Part shown: positions 1 to 8,055 of the stretch, one piece after another
Layout: each line of letters starts with the position of its first letter
Numbering within the stretch: the stretch's first letter is position 1
Assembly: GCF_007859855.1 (NCBI RefSeq)
Contig: NZ_SJPK01000003.1
Location: forward strand, 193,182-257,181
Direction: 5' to 3'
From: Allorhodopirellula solitaria
Lineage (GTDB): Bacteria; Planctomycetota; Planctomycetia; Pirellulales; Pirellulaceae
Length of the DNA stretch: 64,000 nt
Made by a program: the position numbers and the translations under genes
The notes under the pieces: generated by a model
What the model saw: the letters and a program-made list of their open reading frames with translations, nothing else
Told to the model about the DNA's origin: nothing
The model's database searches: none

Positions 1-44
1 TGAACTTCGCCCATCGAGTCACGTTCGGTCCGAGTCTTGGTCAT
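1..44 (-). CDS. Class II fumarase-like protein, N-terminal fragment
   Basis: Only the first 14 codons are inside the window. Read on the minus strand from ATG at 44 they give MTKTRTERDSMGEV. The RTE-x-DSMGEV string is the usual opening of class II fumarate hydratase (FumC) and of the related aspartate ammonia-lyase, both of the fumarase/aspartase superfamily. Fumarase hydrates fumarate to malate in the TCA cycle. Fumarase is the likelier of the two, but the fragment cannot separate them. It lies 104 bp downstream of the diadenylate cyclase gene on the same strand. Confidence 0.55.
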   Translation of the reverse strand, partial: MTKTRTERDSMGEV

Positions 45-148
45 CTGGTTGATCCGATCTTGGGTTGTGAATGGTCCTTCCAAACCCGAAAGCAAGGCAG
101 TGAGCGAGGACATCTGTTTCCCAAAAACTAGCAAATCGAATTGCGCGG

Positions 149-1093
149 TCAATCCTCGCTCGATTGCGGTGGCGGCTCAAAGGCGAACTCCTGCCACTTG
201 ACGGCTTTATCCATGGGCACAATCTGCAGAATCAGGAAGCCGTTTTGGTACAGTCGAACGGTCCCGGTTGATTGGCTGATCACGACCGAAACCGCTTTTG
301 TTTTCCGCGTGATGGCGGCGGCGGCCCAATGTCGCGAGCCGAGTCCCTTGGTCATTTTCAAGTCTTCGTGGGAGACCTCGAGCATCTGACGACTGCGTTC
401 GATCACCCCTTCGCTGGTGACGACGAAGGCCCCGTCGAGCTGGGCGACCTCTTTGGCATCTTCCTGAACCTTGGGGTCGAGCAGATTGCGGTGTTTCTTG
501 TTGTAGCCACGAAACGGGTCGACGCCGCCGTCATTGGAGTGTTCGAGCACCCGGCGGTGATCACCGACGACGAACATCGTTCCCACGGCCTTGCCCTCAC
601 GGCCTTCCCGGCCAATCTGCGATGCCAGGTCGACGACCGCTTTGATTGTCTTCAGCGGCACGCTGCTTTCGAGGGTTTGCAGGTCGCGCACCGTGAACCG
701 CCGCATGCGTTCGTCGAGCTGCAGGTAGCTGATCGAGTCGAGTCGCCCCTGCTGAAACCCGCTATAGACGGCCACGACCTCACCGTTGGTGCGAATCATC
801 TCGTCGGCAGCTGCCTCCAAGAGGGCTTCTTGCAAGCGTTCGAGCAGCGGCGCTTTTTCTTTGTTTAACGCCAGTGGGTGCAGCCCCGCTTCGGCAGCCC
901 CATCGAGATCTTCGAGCGTATCGACCGCAATGATGACCGTGCTTTTGGCCGCATTGGTCAATCCGGAGACGCGTTTCCAATCCGTCCCGCCGTCCAAGAG
1001 CAGGAGCAGGGCGTCCGCGTTCCGGTCGGCTTTCAACGCAACACCCGCGAGGATCATCGACGCGTTGTGTTTGGTCAGTCGTTGAGTCGCCAT
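149..1093 (-). CDS. DacZ-like diadenylate cyclase (DAC/DisA_N domain)
   Basis: 314 residues. The C-terminal half is a DAC domain, which joins two ATP into the second messenger c-di-AMP. The signature DGA is at residues 220-222. The second signature is at about 250-260, where the usual RHR reads R254-H255-W256 (GLGSRHWAAAA), followed by the strand SVVISQSTGTVRLYQNG. Residues 1-150 form a separate alpha/beta domain, and there is no DisA helix-hairpin-helix DNA-binding tail. This layout matches archaeal DacZ rather than DisA or CdaA. No membrane segment is visible, so it is probably cytosolic. The DAC assignment is firm. Activity with Trp in place of the second Arg is an inference. No c-di-AMP phosphodiesterase is visible nearby. 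Confidence 0.85.
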   Translation of the reverse strand: MATQRLTKHNASMILAGVALKADRNADALLLLLDGGTDWKRVSGLTNAAKSTVIIAVDTLEDLDGAAEAGLHPLALNKEKAPLLERLQEALLEAAADEMIRTNGEVVAVYSGFQQGRLDSISYLQLDERMRRFTVRDLQTLESSVPLKTIKAVVDLASQIGREGREGKAVGTMFVVGDHRRVLEHSNDGGVDPFRGYNKKHRNLLDPKVQEDAKEVAQLDGAFVVTSEGVIERSRQMLEVSHEDLKMTKGLGSRHWAAAAITRKTKAVSVVISQSTGTVRLYQNGFLILQIVPMDKAVKWQEFAFEPPPQSSED

Positions 1094-1262
1094 CGGTGGA
1101 AATTTTTTACAGCAGTGAGCAGAGAAGCGAGCGAGATGCCCCCCAGTCTACTTCATTTCGCAGGGTTTCCATAGCGCCGTTTGGCACGAACTGATCCATC
1201 GGCTGCTGAGACGGTAAATCGCGGCGTCGCTGGAGCGGAGTCAATCACTGTTCCAACGACCA

Positions 1263-1964
1263 TTAGAAATACGAGCCAAAGCCACCGCGTGGTATCTCAT
1301 CCACGTCCTTCCCCTCAAGGCCAGCGATCCAGACCTCAGGATCGTCGCCAAAATCTTTCCCGGTATTCTCTCGCAGGGCGCTGATGACGAGGCTCTGTGT
1401 GGCCGGATCGCGGTCTTCCAGAGCGAGTTTAAGTGAGTTTGTGGCAACCTGGCCGGGGTGCTCCGCCAACGCGGTGATGGCGGCATGGCGGACGTCTTTG
1501 TTTTGCGACTTGCCGATCGTCTCTGCTAATAGAATCGTCGCTTCGTCCTCTCGGCGATTTCCCAACGCCCGGCAGGCCTCCATCCGCACCTTGATCACGT
1601 CATCCTCGAGCCCGCTTTCGATCAAGCTTAAGACGGCGGGATCGGACGATTTTCCTGCCGCGACGACAGCCAAACGCCGCATCTCCGCACTTTCGTCATT
1701 GGCAAAAATCTGCTCGAGATGTTTGGACCAATATTCTTGTCGCTCCGGTGGCAAGTTTGGCATCGTCTTGACGAGTGACTGCAGTTCGGTGCGTCGTTGA
1801 TGGTCGGTGACCCCGATTTCTTCGTCCCGTGCCCATTGCCGCATCGTGAAGTAAGGGTTGACTGTTTTGAGCGCATACATCGGCCCATCCTTGCAGCCGG
1901 ACGTTGCGCCGCTCGTACCGGCAGCCAAGACAGCGAGCAGGAGCGCGCGTCGGCCGATTCCCAT
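1263..1964 (-). CDS. HEAT-repeat lipoprotein
   Basis: From ATG 1964 the product has 233 residues. It begins with a lipoprotein-type signal (MGIGRRALLLAVLAAG, then TSGC with the candidate lipidated Cys24). An upstream in-frame ATG at 2036 would add 24 polar residues in front of the signal, so 1964 is preferred. Residues of about 70-210 form tandem helical HEAT/armadillo-like repeats (SAEMRRLAVVAAG, KVRMEACRALGN, KDVRHAAITALAEH, PATQSLVISALREN). Such repeats are protein-binding scaffolds with no catalytic residues. The likely site is the periplasmic face of a membrane. Partner and function are unknown. Confidence 0.7.
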   Translation of the reverse strand: MGIGRRALLLAVLAAGTSGATSGCKDGPMYALKTVNPYFTMRQWARDEEIGVTDHQRRTELQSLVKTMPNLPPERQEYWSKHLEQIFANDESAEMRRLAVVAAGKSSDPAVLSLIESGLEDDVIKVRMEACRALGNRREDEATILLAETIGKSQNKDVRHAAITALAEHPGQVATNSLKLALEDRDPATQSLVISALRENTGKDFGDDPEVWIAGLEGKDVDEIPRGGFGSYF

Positions 1965-2459
1965 TGGCAATCGTGCGGATGAGTTGGTGATTGCGGAGGT
2001 GCTGAACGAATCGGCGAAACGTTTTTCAGACGCCATGGGTAGGTTCCGCGTCGGTGAGGAAGGAGTACGAGCGTGCAGAAGCTTGCGAGAACCCTATCGA
2101 CTACCAAAAAAGACCTGGCTTCCCCAAGACCAATTGAAGGCTCCGCACATCGGGAGTGCCAAAAACATCGCGAGTGCCAAATCAGGATCGAGGTCCCTTT
2201 GTCAGGGGGGAGGGTTCGGTGGCCCATTTTTCTTGGCTCATCCGACGCACGCTTCCGTCGGATGAGCCATTTTTTTTAGGCTCAATGGGGACTGCCGTCC
2301 CCCTAGAGGCCATGCACCGTTTCGCACGCCGTCGCTACCCAGGCGGCCGGTCCTCTTCAAGAGTTCTTCACACTTTCCAAACCCAATCGCAACATACGCC
2401 TGTTTTAATCCCGCCGAAACAGAATCAATCGCTTATCACTCGATGAAGGAACTTTACAA
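1965..2459. other. Intergenic region with orphan terminator and short direct repeat
   Basis: This spacer separates the minus-strand HEAT gene from the plus-strand DUF1559 gene. It holds an 18-bp-period direct repeat (ATCGGGAGTGCCAAA at 2149 and ATCGCGAGTGCCAAA at 2167), a strong plus-strand terminator at 2235-2277 and a small GGGGAC/GTCCCC hairpin at 2285-2300. No convincing coding frame is visible. Confidence 0.5.
2235..2277 (+). terminator. Strong intrinsic terminator, no upstream gene on its strand
   Basis: A perfect 13-bp stem (GGCTCATCCGACG, 2235-2247, with its complement at 2256-2268) encloses an 8-nt loop. One A and then eight T (2270-2277) follow. The T tract is only on the plus strand, and the nearest upstream genes run on the minus strand. 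It therefore ends either an unannotated plus-strand RNA starting in 1965-2234 or read-through. Confidence 0.85.
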
Positions 2460-3587
2460 ATGCGTTGTCAACAGATCGAAACCATGGAAAAGCAGGCACG
2501 ACGGCGGCCTGGTTTCACGCTCGTTGAACTCTTGGTGGTCATCGCCATTATCGGCGTGCTGGTCGGACTGCTCTTACCTGCTGTCCAAGCAGCACGAGAA
2601 GCTGCCCGCCGCATGCAGTGCCAAAACAACATGAAACAGTTCGGTCTCGCCATGCACAACCACATGTCGACGTTCAATGCCTTCCCACCGGGAAGTGTCA
2701 ATTACGACGAGAGTGGCAATCGCTACAAAACCGGAGGATGGCAACACGGGCAGAACGAACAGGGCTGGCACTGGCTCGTGATGCTGTTCCCCTACATGGA
2801 ACAGCCTGCGATGTGGGAGAGAGTGCAGGTCTGCGAGGATGATCGCGCCGACGATCACACATCCAATCCCTGCGATCACTGTGAGGCGATCGAGGTCACC
2901 GATCACCTGGGACGTGAACAGCTCGCATCCTTTGACCAGTGCCCCACCGCACCTGCTGTGCGATCACAGTTCTCCGATGGCAGCTACGGTCTCGAAGCTC
3001 TCGCCAAGGGCAACAACTACGCTGCATGTTGGGGATCGGGGGACATGTTGTCGTGGGAAAACCCCGAGACACGTGGTGCTTTCGGGACCCACTACGCCCA
3101 CCAGGACGAAATCATTAATAACGTCAATGGGGTCGTCTCGGCGGGAGATCGCTTTCAAAACCGCAAGGGTATGCAGAGCCGCGATTTTCTCGATGGCTTG
3201 AGCAATACGATGGCGATGAGCGAAATCTTGGCGGTGGACTCCAAGACAGATATCCGAGGTACGTGGATGTCGCCAGCAATGGGAGCGACGATCTTCTCTG
3301 CCTTCCGCAACCCGAACTCCAATGAGAAAGACGTCCTGGCAGCTTGCGGCGATGAGATCACGGACCCATCGACAACGGTCACGATCGACAGCAACGACCG
3401 CTTGGACTGCCTCGAGGAACGCGATACGGCTGCCATCTACGCAGCGGCCCGTAGCTATCACACCGGTGGCGTGAACGTGCTGATGGCAGACGGGAGTGTG
3501 CGGTTTGTTACCGACTCCGTCGATAATCTCAAAATTTGGCAGCCGTTGAGCACTGCTGCCAACAACGAAGTCCTCGAAGAACTATAA
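2460..3587 (+). CDS. DUF1559 pseudopilin-like protein
   Basis: 375 residues. A type IV prepilin-type N-terminus ([35 protein letters not shown] in overview: a Gly-Phe cleavage site at about residues 18-19 and a hydrophobic helix) is followed by a large DUF1559 domain. The tail carries the H-X9-DG motif (HTGGVNVLMADGSVRFV). These proteins are expanded in planctomycetes; export by a type II/IV pilus-like machine is inferred, and their role is unknown. AAGGAA ends about 9 nt before ATG 2460, which supports this start; ATG 2484 is an alternative. A small lipoprotein gene follows after 39 bp, probably in the same operon. Two paralogues lie at 54014 and 59087. Confidence 0.92.
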   Translation: MRCQQIETMEKQARRRPGFTLVELLVVIAIIGVLVGLLLPAVQAAREAARRMQCQNNMKQFGLAMHNHMSTFNAFPPGSVNYDESGNRYKTGGWQHGQNEQGWHWLVMLFPYMEQPAMWERVQVCEDDRADDHTSNPCDHCEAIEVTDHLGREQLASFDQCPTAPAVRSQFSDGSYGLEALAKGNNYAACWGSGDMLSWENPETRGAFGTHYAHQDEIINNVNGVVSAGDRFQNRKGMQSRDFLDGLSNTMAMSEILAVDSKTDIRGTWMSPAMGATIFSAFRNPNSNEKDVLAACGDEITDPSTTVTIDSNDRLDCLEERDTAAIYAAARSYHTGGVNVLMADGSVRFVTDSVDNLKIWQPLSTAANNEVLEEL

Positions 3588-3626
3588 ACAGCAACATTCA
3601 CTCAGAGACCATTCGAAATAACGACT

Positions 3627-4034
3627 ATGAAAATCAAATTTGTATCCGCACTGCTGACACTTTTGTGCATCTCATCGACGGTGGGATGTGGCTCGTCGGC
3701 AGTCAAGCCAACCGACGAGCAGAATGCATTTGCGAGCGTAGAGGGACTCGGCGATATTGCCGGTGACCAGCAAATGTTCGCCAATGCGTTCGTTCCAGGG
3801 TCCGTACCTGAAGACCGCGCAGAATACGGAAAACGCGGGTACCAGGTCAGTGGTGAAGCCACTTATGACGGTGACCAAGTGACCGTACCGGTTAAAATCT
3901 TCGGCGGCGTCCATGAGACCGCTGGTCGAGATGGTGGTCGCAGCAAGCCCAGCAAAGCAGGCGAGACCGAGCAGGTGTGGACCCTGCAACGCATCGATGG
4001 TCAGTGGAAACTCAAGGACGCGCCACTCGGCTAA
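3627..4034 (+). CDS. Small lipoprotein downstream of DUF1559 gene
   Basis: 135 residues. The signal sequence MKIKFVSALLTLLCIS runs into the lipobox SSTVGC (Cys21), so a lipid-anchored envelope protein is expected. The mature part ends in a beta-rich segment (VPVKIFGGV, EQVWTLQRIDGQWKL) reminiscent of small secreted beta-sandwich proteins, but I recognise no named family. It lies 39 bp after the DUF1559 gene. A DUF1559/lipoprotein pairing recurs at 53411-55102, which suggests a functional couple. Confidence 0.75.
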   Translation: MKIKFVSALLTLLCISSTVGCGSSAVKPTDEQNAFASVEGLGDIAGDQQMFANAFVPGSVPEDRAEYGKRGYQVSGEATYDGDQVTVPVKIFGGVHETAGRDGGRSKPSKAGETEQVWTLQRIDGQWKLKDAPLG

Positions 4035-4095
4035 AAGCCTATCCGAAACGGGAGCTACCCCTTGAAGGCGAGTCATCTGGTATGGTTATTAACAG

Positions 4096-4124
4096 CCTCT
4101 CCGGAGAGGGGCAGAACCCTTTTT
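4096..4124 (+). terminator. Weak terminator-like palindrome
   Basis: A perfect 14-bp palindrome (CCTCTCCGGAGAGG, 4096-4109) is followed ten bases later by five T (4120-4124). It lies 62 bp after the lipoprotein stop and 28 bp before the cytochrome start. The loopless palindrome and the distance to the T run make intrinsic termination uncertain. Confidence 0.3.
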
Positions 4125-4151
4125 AAATAGGTTCTTCGACTCGATATCTCT

Positions 4152-5489
4152 ATGCCCACGCGAAAAGCGATCCAATCCGATTCCGCTGCCGGTCCGGCTC
4201 GGAATGCGACCGAGCCACCGAAATGGCGACGCTCCACGTATGCACGAGTGCTGGCGTTGATGGTGATTGCTGTCGGCGTCACTGGGCTGATGTTCGCATG
4301 GGCGACGGGATGGTGGCTGCCTCCGATCGCCCACGAGGGGGCGACGCAGGGGCAGTTGCAAGCGTCTCCTGAACAGGTGTCTGAGCGAGTGCTCGCCAGT
4401 CTTCCGTTGGCCGTCCAGCAACAAATCCGGGGCTGGAACCACATGATCTCCACCAATTTTGCGGGCGATGAGGCATGTGCGGAGTGCCATCAGGACGAGT
4501 ATGAAGCGCACCTTCGGTCAGGGCATTCCCAGACGGCGGTGCTCATGAACGGCTCTTCCTTGGCAGGCAAGCTCACTGAACAGAAACGCTATGAAGACCC
4601 TCGGCGCGATCAAGTGTTCGAATTCTTAGCAAGCAATGGTCAGTTCGTGGTCCGGGACGGAGATTCCCCCCAGGATGCATTCGTTCCCGTCACCTGGTTG
4701 CTCGGTTCGGGCACTCACGCGCAAACCCCCATTGCTGTCGACGAGGCAACGCAGCGCGGCGTCGAACTGCGATGGTCCTACTTTCCCTCGCAAAATCGGG
4801 TCGGCTTAACCCCTGACCACGAACGCTACGATGATTTCGCCCAACGCACGATCGAGTGCTTTGGTCGCCCCATGGATGATGCTGATCTTCGAGCCTGTTT
4901 GGGCTGTCATAGCACGATGATGCCACCGCCGAGTCTGCCTGTCCTCAATTCGATGGTGATCGCCAACGTGGGTTGCGAGCGATGTCATGGCCCCCGTAAA
5001 AAGCACGTCGAATTGGCGCACCTCGGACGGGCCGAGGAAGCCAAACCGCTGCTGCAATACGAAACGGCAGCGGACTATATGGCGGCCTGTGCAACCTGCC
5101 ATCGGGATGCATCCTCCGTCACCCCCGACGTGTCGCCTCAGAAAGCGGCGCGTTTCCAACCCTACGGAATCCAACGCAGTCGGTGTTACCTGGAAACGCC
5201 GGGTAACATCACCTGTTCGACCTGCCATGATCCGCATGACACCGTTTCACAGGACCGCGCCAGCTCGATCGACCAGTGCCACCAGTGTCATCAGCAAGGC
5301 GCATCGAGTACCTGTACCCATCAACCCGGCGGCGATTGCATCGACTGCCACATGCCGTTGGTGCCGTGGACATCGGGGATCGCGTTTCACGATCATTGGA
5401 TACGAGTCCCTGAAAGCGAAACGACCGATGATGGGGGAACCCATCGCGTGAAATCGGAATCCACAGAGAATGGATCCAGGAGCCCTTAG
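4152..5489 (+). CDS. Membrane-anchored seven-heme cytochrome c
   Basis: 445 residues. One N-terminal membrane segment (about 32-57) is followed by a periplasmic domain with seven CXXCH heme-c motifs at residues 109-113, 249-253, 275-279, 313-317, 355-359, 376-380 and 396-400. Extra histidines (for example H120, H125, H403, H405) could be distal ligands. The wide gap between motifs 1 and 2 holds a non-heme beta-rich insert. The CAECH opening with a downstream SGHS resembles the cytochrome c554-type fold. It is a multiheme electron carrier or oxidoreductase; the substrate cannot be told. Its TAG stop abuts the ATG of the next gene, so translation is probably coupled. Confidence 0.88.
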   Translation: MPTRKAIQSDSAAGPARNATEPPKWRRSTYARVLALMVIAVGVTGLMFAWATGWWLPPIAHEGATQGQLQASPEQVSERVLASLPLAVQQQIRGWNHMISTNFAGDEACAECHQDEYEAHLRSGHSQTAVLMNGSSLAGKLTEQKRYEDPRRDQVFEFLASNGQFVVRDGDSPQDAFVPVTWLLGSGTHAQTPIAVDEATQRGVELRWSYFPSQNRVGLTPDHERYDDFAQRTIECFGRPMDDADLRACLGCHSTMMPPPSLPVLNSMVIANVGCERCHGPRKKHVELAHLGRAEEAKPLLQYETAADYMAACATCHRDASSVTPDVSPQKAARFQPYGIQRSRCYLETPGNITCSTCHDPHDTVSQDRASSIDQCHQCHQQGASSTCTHQPGGDCIDCHMPLVPWTSGIAFHDHWIRVPESETTDDGGTHRVKSESTENGSRSP

Positions 5490-6647
5490 ATGACTGTGCT
5501 CGCACATACGACACCGGACGCGGGTTCGGTCCAACACGCCTCCAATCCACGAGAGCAGGACGGTAAGGAGCCGCGAGGAAGCAACGGTCTTTCTCCCCAA
5601 GACCAACAGAGGACGCCCGGGTTGCCGAGTTCTCGGCCGCGCGGAGGCTTTTTGTTCTCGCCCGCGATTGACCTGTTTTTCATTGTCAACGCGTTCTGGC
5701 CGCTGCTCTTGATCGTCGACTTTTTCGGTGGCGTGACGACCCATCAAAGTCTCCTGTTCTGGCAGATCTACTTTGTGACGGCGCCGCATCGCTGGATCAC
5801 GCTCGTCCTGGTCAGTGTCGACCATCACAAGGGACTTGACCGCCGCCGTCACTTCTTCGCTTGGGGCGCCGCCATTCTTGTCGGTTGTCTTTGCGTGAAG
5901 ATGGGTACGGGCTCTTTATTGTGTTTGGGGGTGATCGATTACATCTGGAACGCCTGGCACTTCGCCTCTCAGCACCACGGTGTGTTTCGCATCTACCAGC
6001 GCCGGCGAAGTGCTGATGCCGCGGCGGGGCAGCAACCACCGAGTCGATTGTCGCTGTCTACCGACAAGGGACTTTTTCGCGGTTTCATGCTCTATGTCAT
6101 CGCACGCGTTGCAGGTTGGGGATGGACCGAGGGACCACTCGATGGCTTTCAATGGGTTTCGACCGTCGATTGGTTTGTCTTGCTGATTCCCGCCGCGTTG
6201 GTATGTCGCCAGTTCAGCCAGTGCTTTGTAACGCGCACAGCATCGGTAGCGAGTGTGGCGTACTTGACCAGTGTGATGACGCTCTTTTCCGCTCTGCTGA
6301 TCGCTGCCCACTATGAGCACACACCTTACGTGGTCGCCTTAGCGCTGGCATCAGCGATATTCCATTCATTGGAATACATGTCAATCGTGACGTGGTCGAT
6401 GAACGGACCTCGTAAAGAAACGAGATCGAACCCGCTGGTCAGGCTCTCGCAAATGTGGTTGCTGTTTCTGATCATCTTTGTCGTGGTCATCGGGCTGGGC
6501 AACTACGCTCTCTCACGTGGCTACTTTGAGTTTTGGGTGTTTATCAATCTTGTCGTCGCGTTCTGGCACTACTGCTTCGATGGCATGATTTGGAAATCTC
6601 GAAAACCTTCTTCGACCGCCGATCCGCTTAAGCCAGCGACGACATGA
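5490..6647 (+). CDS. Multipass membrane protein with conserved-looking His clusters
   Basis: 385 residues. A polar N-terminus of about 52 residues is followed by roughly nine hydrophobic segments (about 57-79, 87-108, 122-150, 195-210, 224-240, 254-273, 278-301, 322-340, 346-362). Histidines cluster at membrane edges: H100, H112-H113, H157 and H162-H163 (WHFASQHHG, an HX4HH spacing), H292 (FHSLEY) and H360 (WHYCFDGMIWK). The pattern could bind heme or metal, but I recognise no family. CAGGAG lies 8 nt before ATG 5490, and the start directly follows the cytochrome stop. Partnership with that cytochrome, for example as a quinol-linked membrane module, is inference. Confidence 0.75.
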   Translation: MTVLAHTTPDAGSVQHASNPREQDGKEPRGSNGLSPQDQQRTPGLPSSRPRGGFLFSPAIDLFFIVNAFWPLLLIVDFFGGVTTHQSLLFWQIYFVTAPHRWITLVLVSVDHHKGLDRRRHFFAWGAAILVGCLCVKMGTGSLLCLGVIDYIWNAWHFASQHHGVFRIYQRRRSADAAAGQQPPSRLSLSTDKGLFRGFMLYVIARVAGWGWTEGPLDGFQWVSTVDWFVLLIPAALVCRQFSQCFVTRTASVASVAYLTSVMTLFSALLIAAHYEHTPYVVALALASAIFHSLEYMSIVTWSMNGPRKETRSNPLVRLSQMWLLFLIIFVVVIGLGNYALSRGYFEFWVFINLVVAFWHYCFDGMIWKSRKPSSTADPLKPATT

Positions 6648-7834
6648 CCCACTTTCTCGTTTCACCCCGCGTGGCTTGGTTTGCCTATCTCGCAGCCGTG
6701 CTCACGGTGATCGCTTTTTGTTGCTTGGCCTTGTCGACCGGCGAGGGCGTCTTGTGGGAGTACGGCCGGTGGGACGTCCTGGCGTGTAGTTTTCTCGCAG
6801 CGATGCCGCTGAGCTTAATGCTGGCTCAGACCACGCGGAACGCAAGCCCGGGATGGAGATTTTCTGTCTTCTGCGGATGTTTGCTAATCGCCTTTGCGTT
6901 CGCAGTGATCCCGCCATCGATCGGCAGGTTTACGCAGCTATCACTTGGCTGGCTGACGGTCTGTCGATGCCTGGTCGCGGTCGCATCGATGACCGCGGTG
7001 GCCATCGCAGCGACATGGATCTATCGGGGCGAGTCGTTGCCCGTGCCGATCCAGCGGTCGTGGAAAATGTTCCTCATGATGAGTCTGTTCGCGGCGTTCG
7101 TCCCGGCAGCCTATGTCGACGCCGTCGCCGATGGTCTCCGAGCGGATTTGGAAAACAGTCTGCAATCGCGCCGCTTTGCCCTGGCCTATCGACAATCCAA
7201 AGTCCTCTGGCAGCTCGATCCTGGGCTGCAGGTACAGAACAAACCTTTGGCACAGCAGATTCCTCAACTGCAGCGAGCCGTATCGCAACTCGCTGCCGAG
7301 GCGAGCCGGCCGCTGCCCTCGGATGCCTCCGTTGCTGAGATCGGGCAGCGGGTCACGATCCTGATGCATCTCGACGAGAATGAGGAGGCGTTGCGGCTAC
7401 TCAAGCCGTTGACGCGTGGGGCACGTTTTCAACCGATTGGTTTGGACTATCAAGGCCTCTGTTGGCAGAGACTGCGGCAGTACCGCGAAAGCCTCTCGGC
7501 CTACCAAGACGCCGTTTCCTATTGGACCCAGCAACCCGACAGTGATCGAAAACAGGTCAGCTTGGCGAGTGCATGGAAGGGCATCGGCTTCGCCGCGCGG
7601 CATTTGAGCCAACGCAGTTTAGAAGAGGAAGCGTACCGCACGCTCGTCGAGTTGGCGCCCTCCGCCGAGAACCACTTCCTGCTAGCTCAGTGTTACAGCG
7701 AGCATCAAAAATCGAAGCTGGCCGCCGAGCACTCAGCGATCGCGGTGCGGCTCAACCCGGACCTGCAGCCAGAATCAACGTCGATGCTGACGTCAATGTC
7801 ACGCGATCATTTCGGTTGTCTGCAGATTCCCTAG
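6644..7834 (+). CDS. Membrane protein with C-terminal TPR domain
   Basis: 396 residues, starting in an ATGA overlap with the previous gene. The first 160 residues hold about five membrane helices (WFAYLAAVLTVIAFCCLAL, VLACSFLAAMPLSLM, FSVFCGCLLIAFAFAVIPP, LVAVASMTAVAIAATWIY, FLMMSLFAAFVPAAYV). The remainder is helical with tetratricopeptide-like repeats (for example FQPIGLDYQGLCWQRLRQYRESLSAYQDAVSYW and AENHFLLAQCYSEHQKSKLAAEHSAIAV, given as landmarks at about 265-370). TPRs bind other proteins. As the third member of the cytochrome operon it may assemble or tether the redox proteins. Specific function unknown. Confidence 0.72.
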   Translation: MTHFLVSPRVAWFAYLAAVLTVIAFCCLALSTGEGVLWEYGRWDVLACSFLAAMPLSLMLAQTTRNASPGWRFSVFCGCLLIAFAFAVIPPSIGRFTQLSLGWLTVCRCLVAVASMTAVAIAATWIYRGESLPVPIQRSWKMFLMMSLFAAFVPAAYVDAVADGLRADLENSLQSRRFALAYRQSKVLWQLDPGLQVQNKPLAQQIPQLQRAVSQLAAEASRPLPSDASVAEIGQRVTILMHLDENEEALRLLKPLTRGARFQPIGLDYQGLCWQRLRQYRESLSAYQDAVSYWTQQPDSDRKQVSLASAWKGIGFAARHLSQRSLEEEAYRTLVELAPSAENHFLLAQCYSEHQKSKLAAEHSAIAVRLNPDLQPESTSMLTSMSRDHFGCLQIP

Positions 7835-8055
7835 GCAGTGCGTGATCATGATGGCGAGCGGCAGACAAGAAGCCGCCGTCTCGTCCACTGCCAAGTGGAC
7901 CGTTCCCGCTTTCCTACCCGCACGAATAGCCATCGACAACGTTTGGTCGACTTGAAGGCTCTGCAGCGACGGATTGCATTCATGAGCGGGGGTTTAAATG
8001 CCGATTGAAGTAAGGGGAGTGCCTGTGCACGCGCGGCCGGAACGGGGGAAACGTC

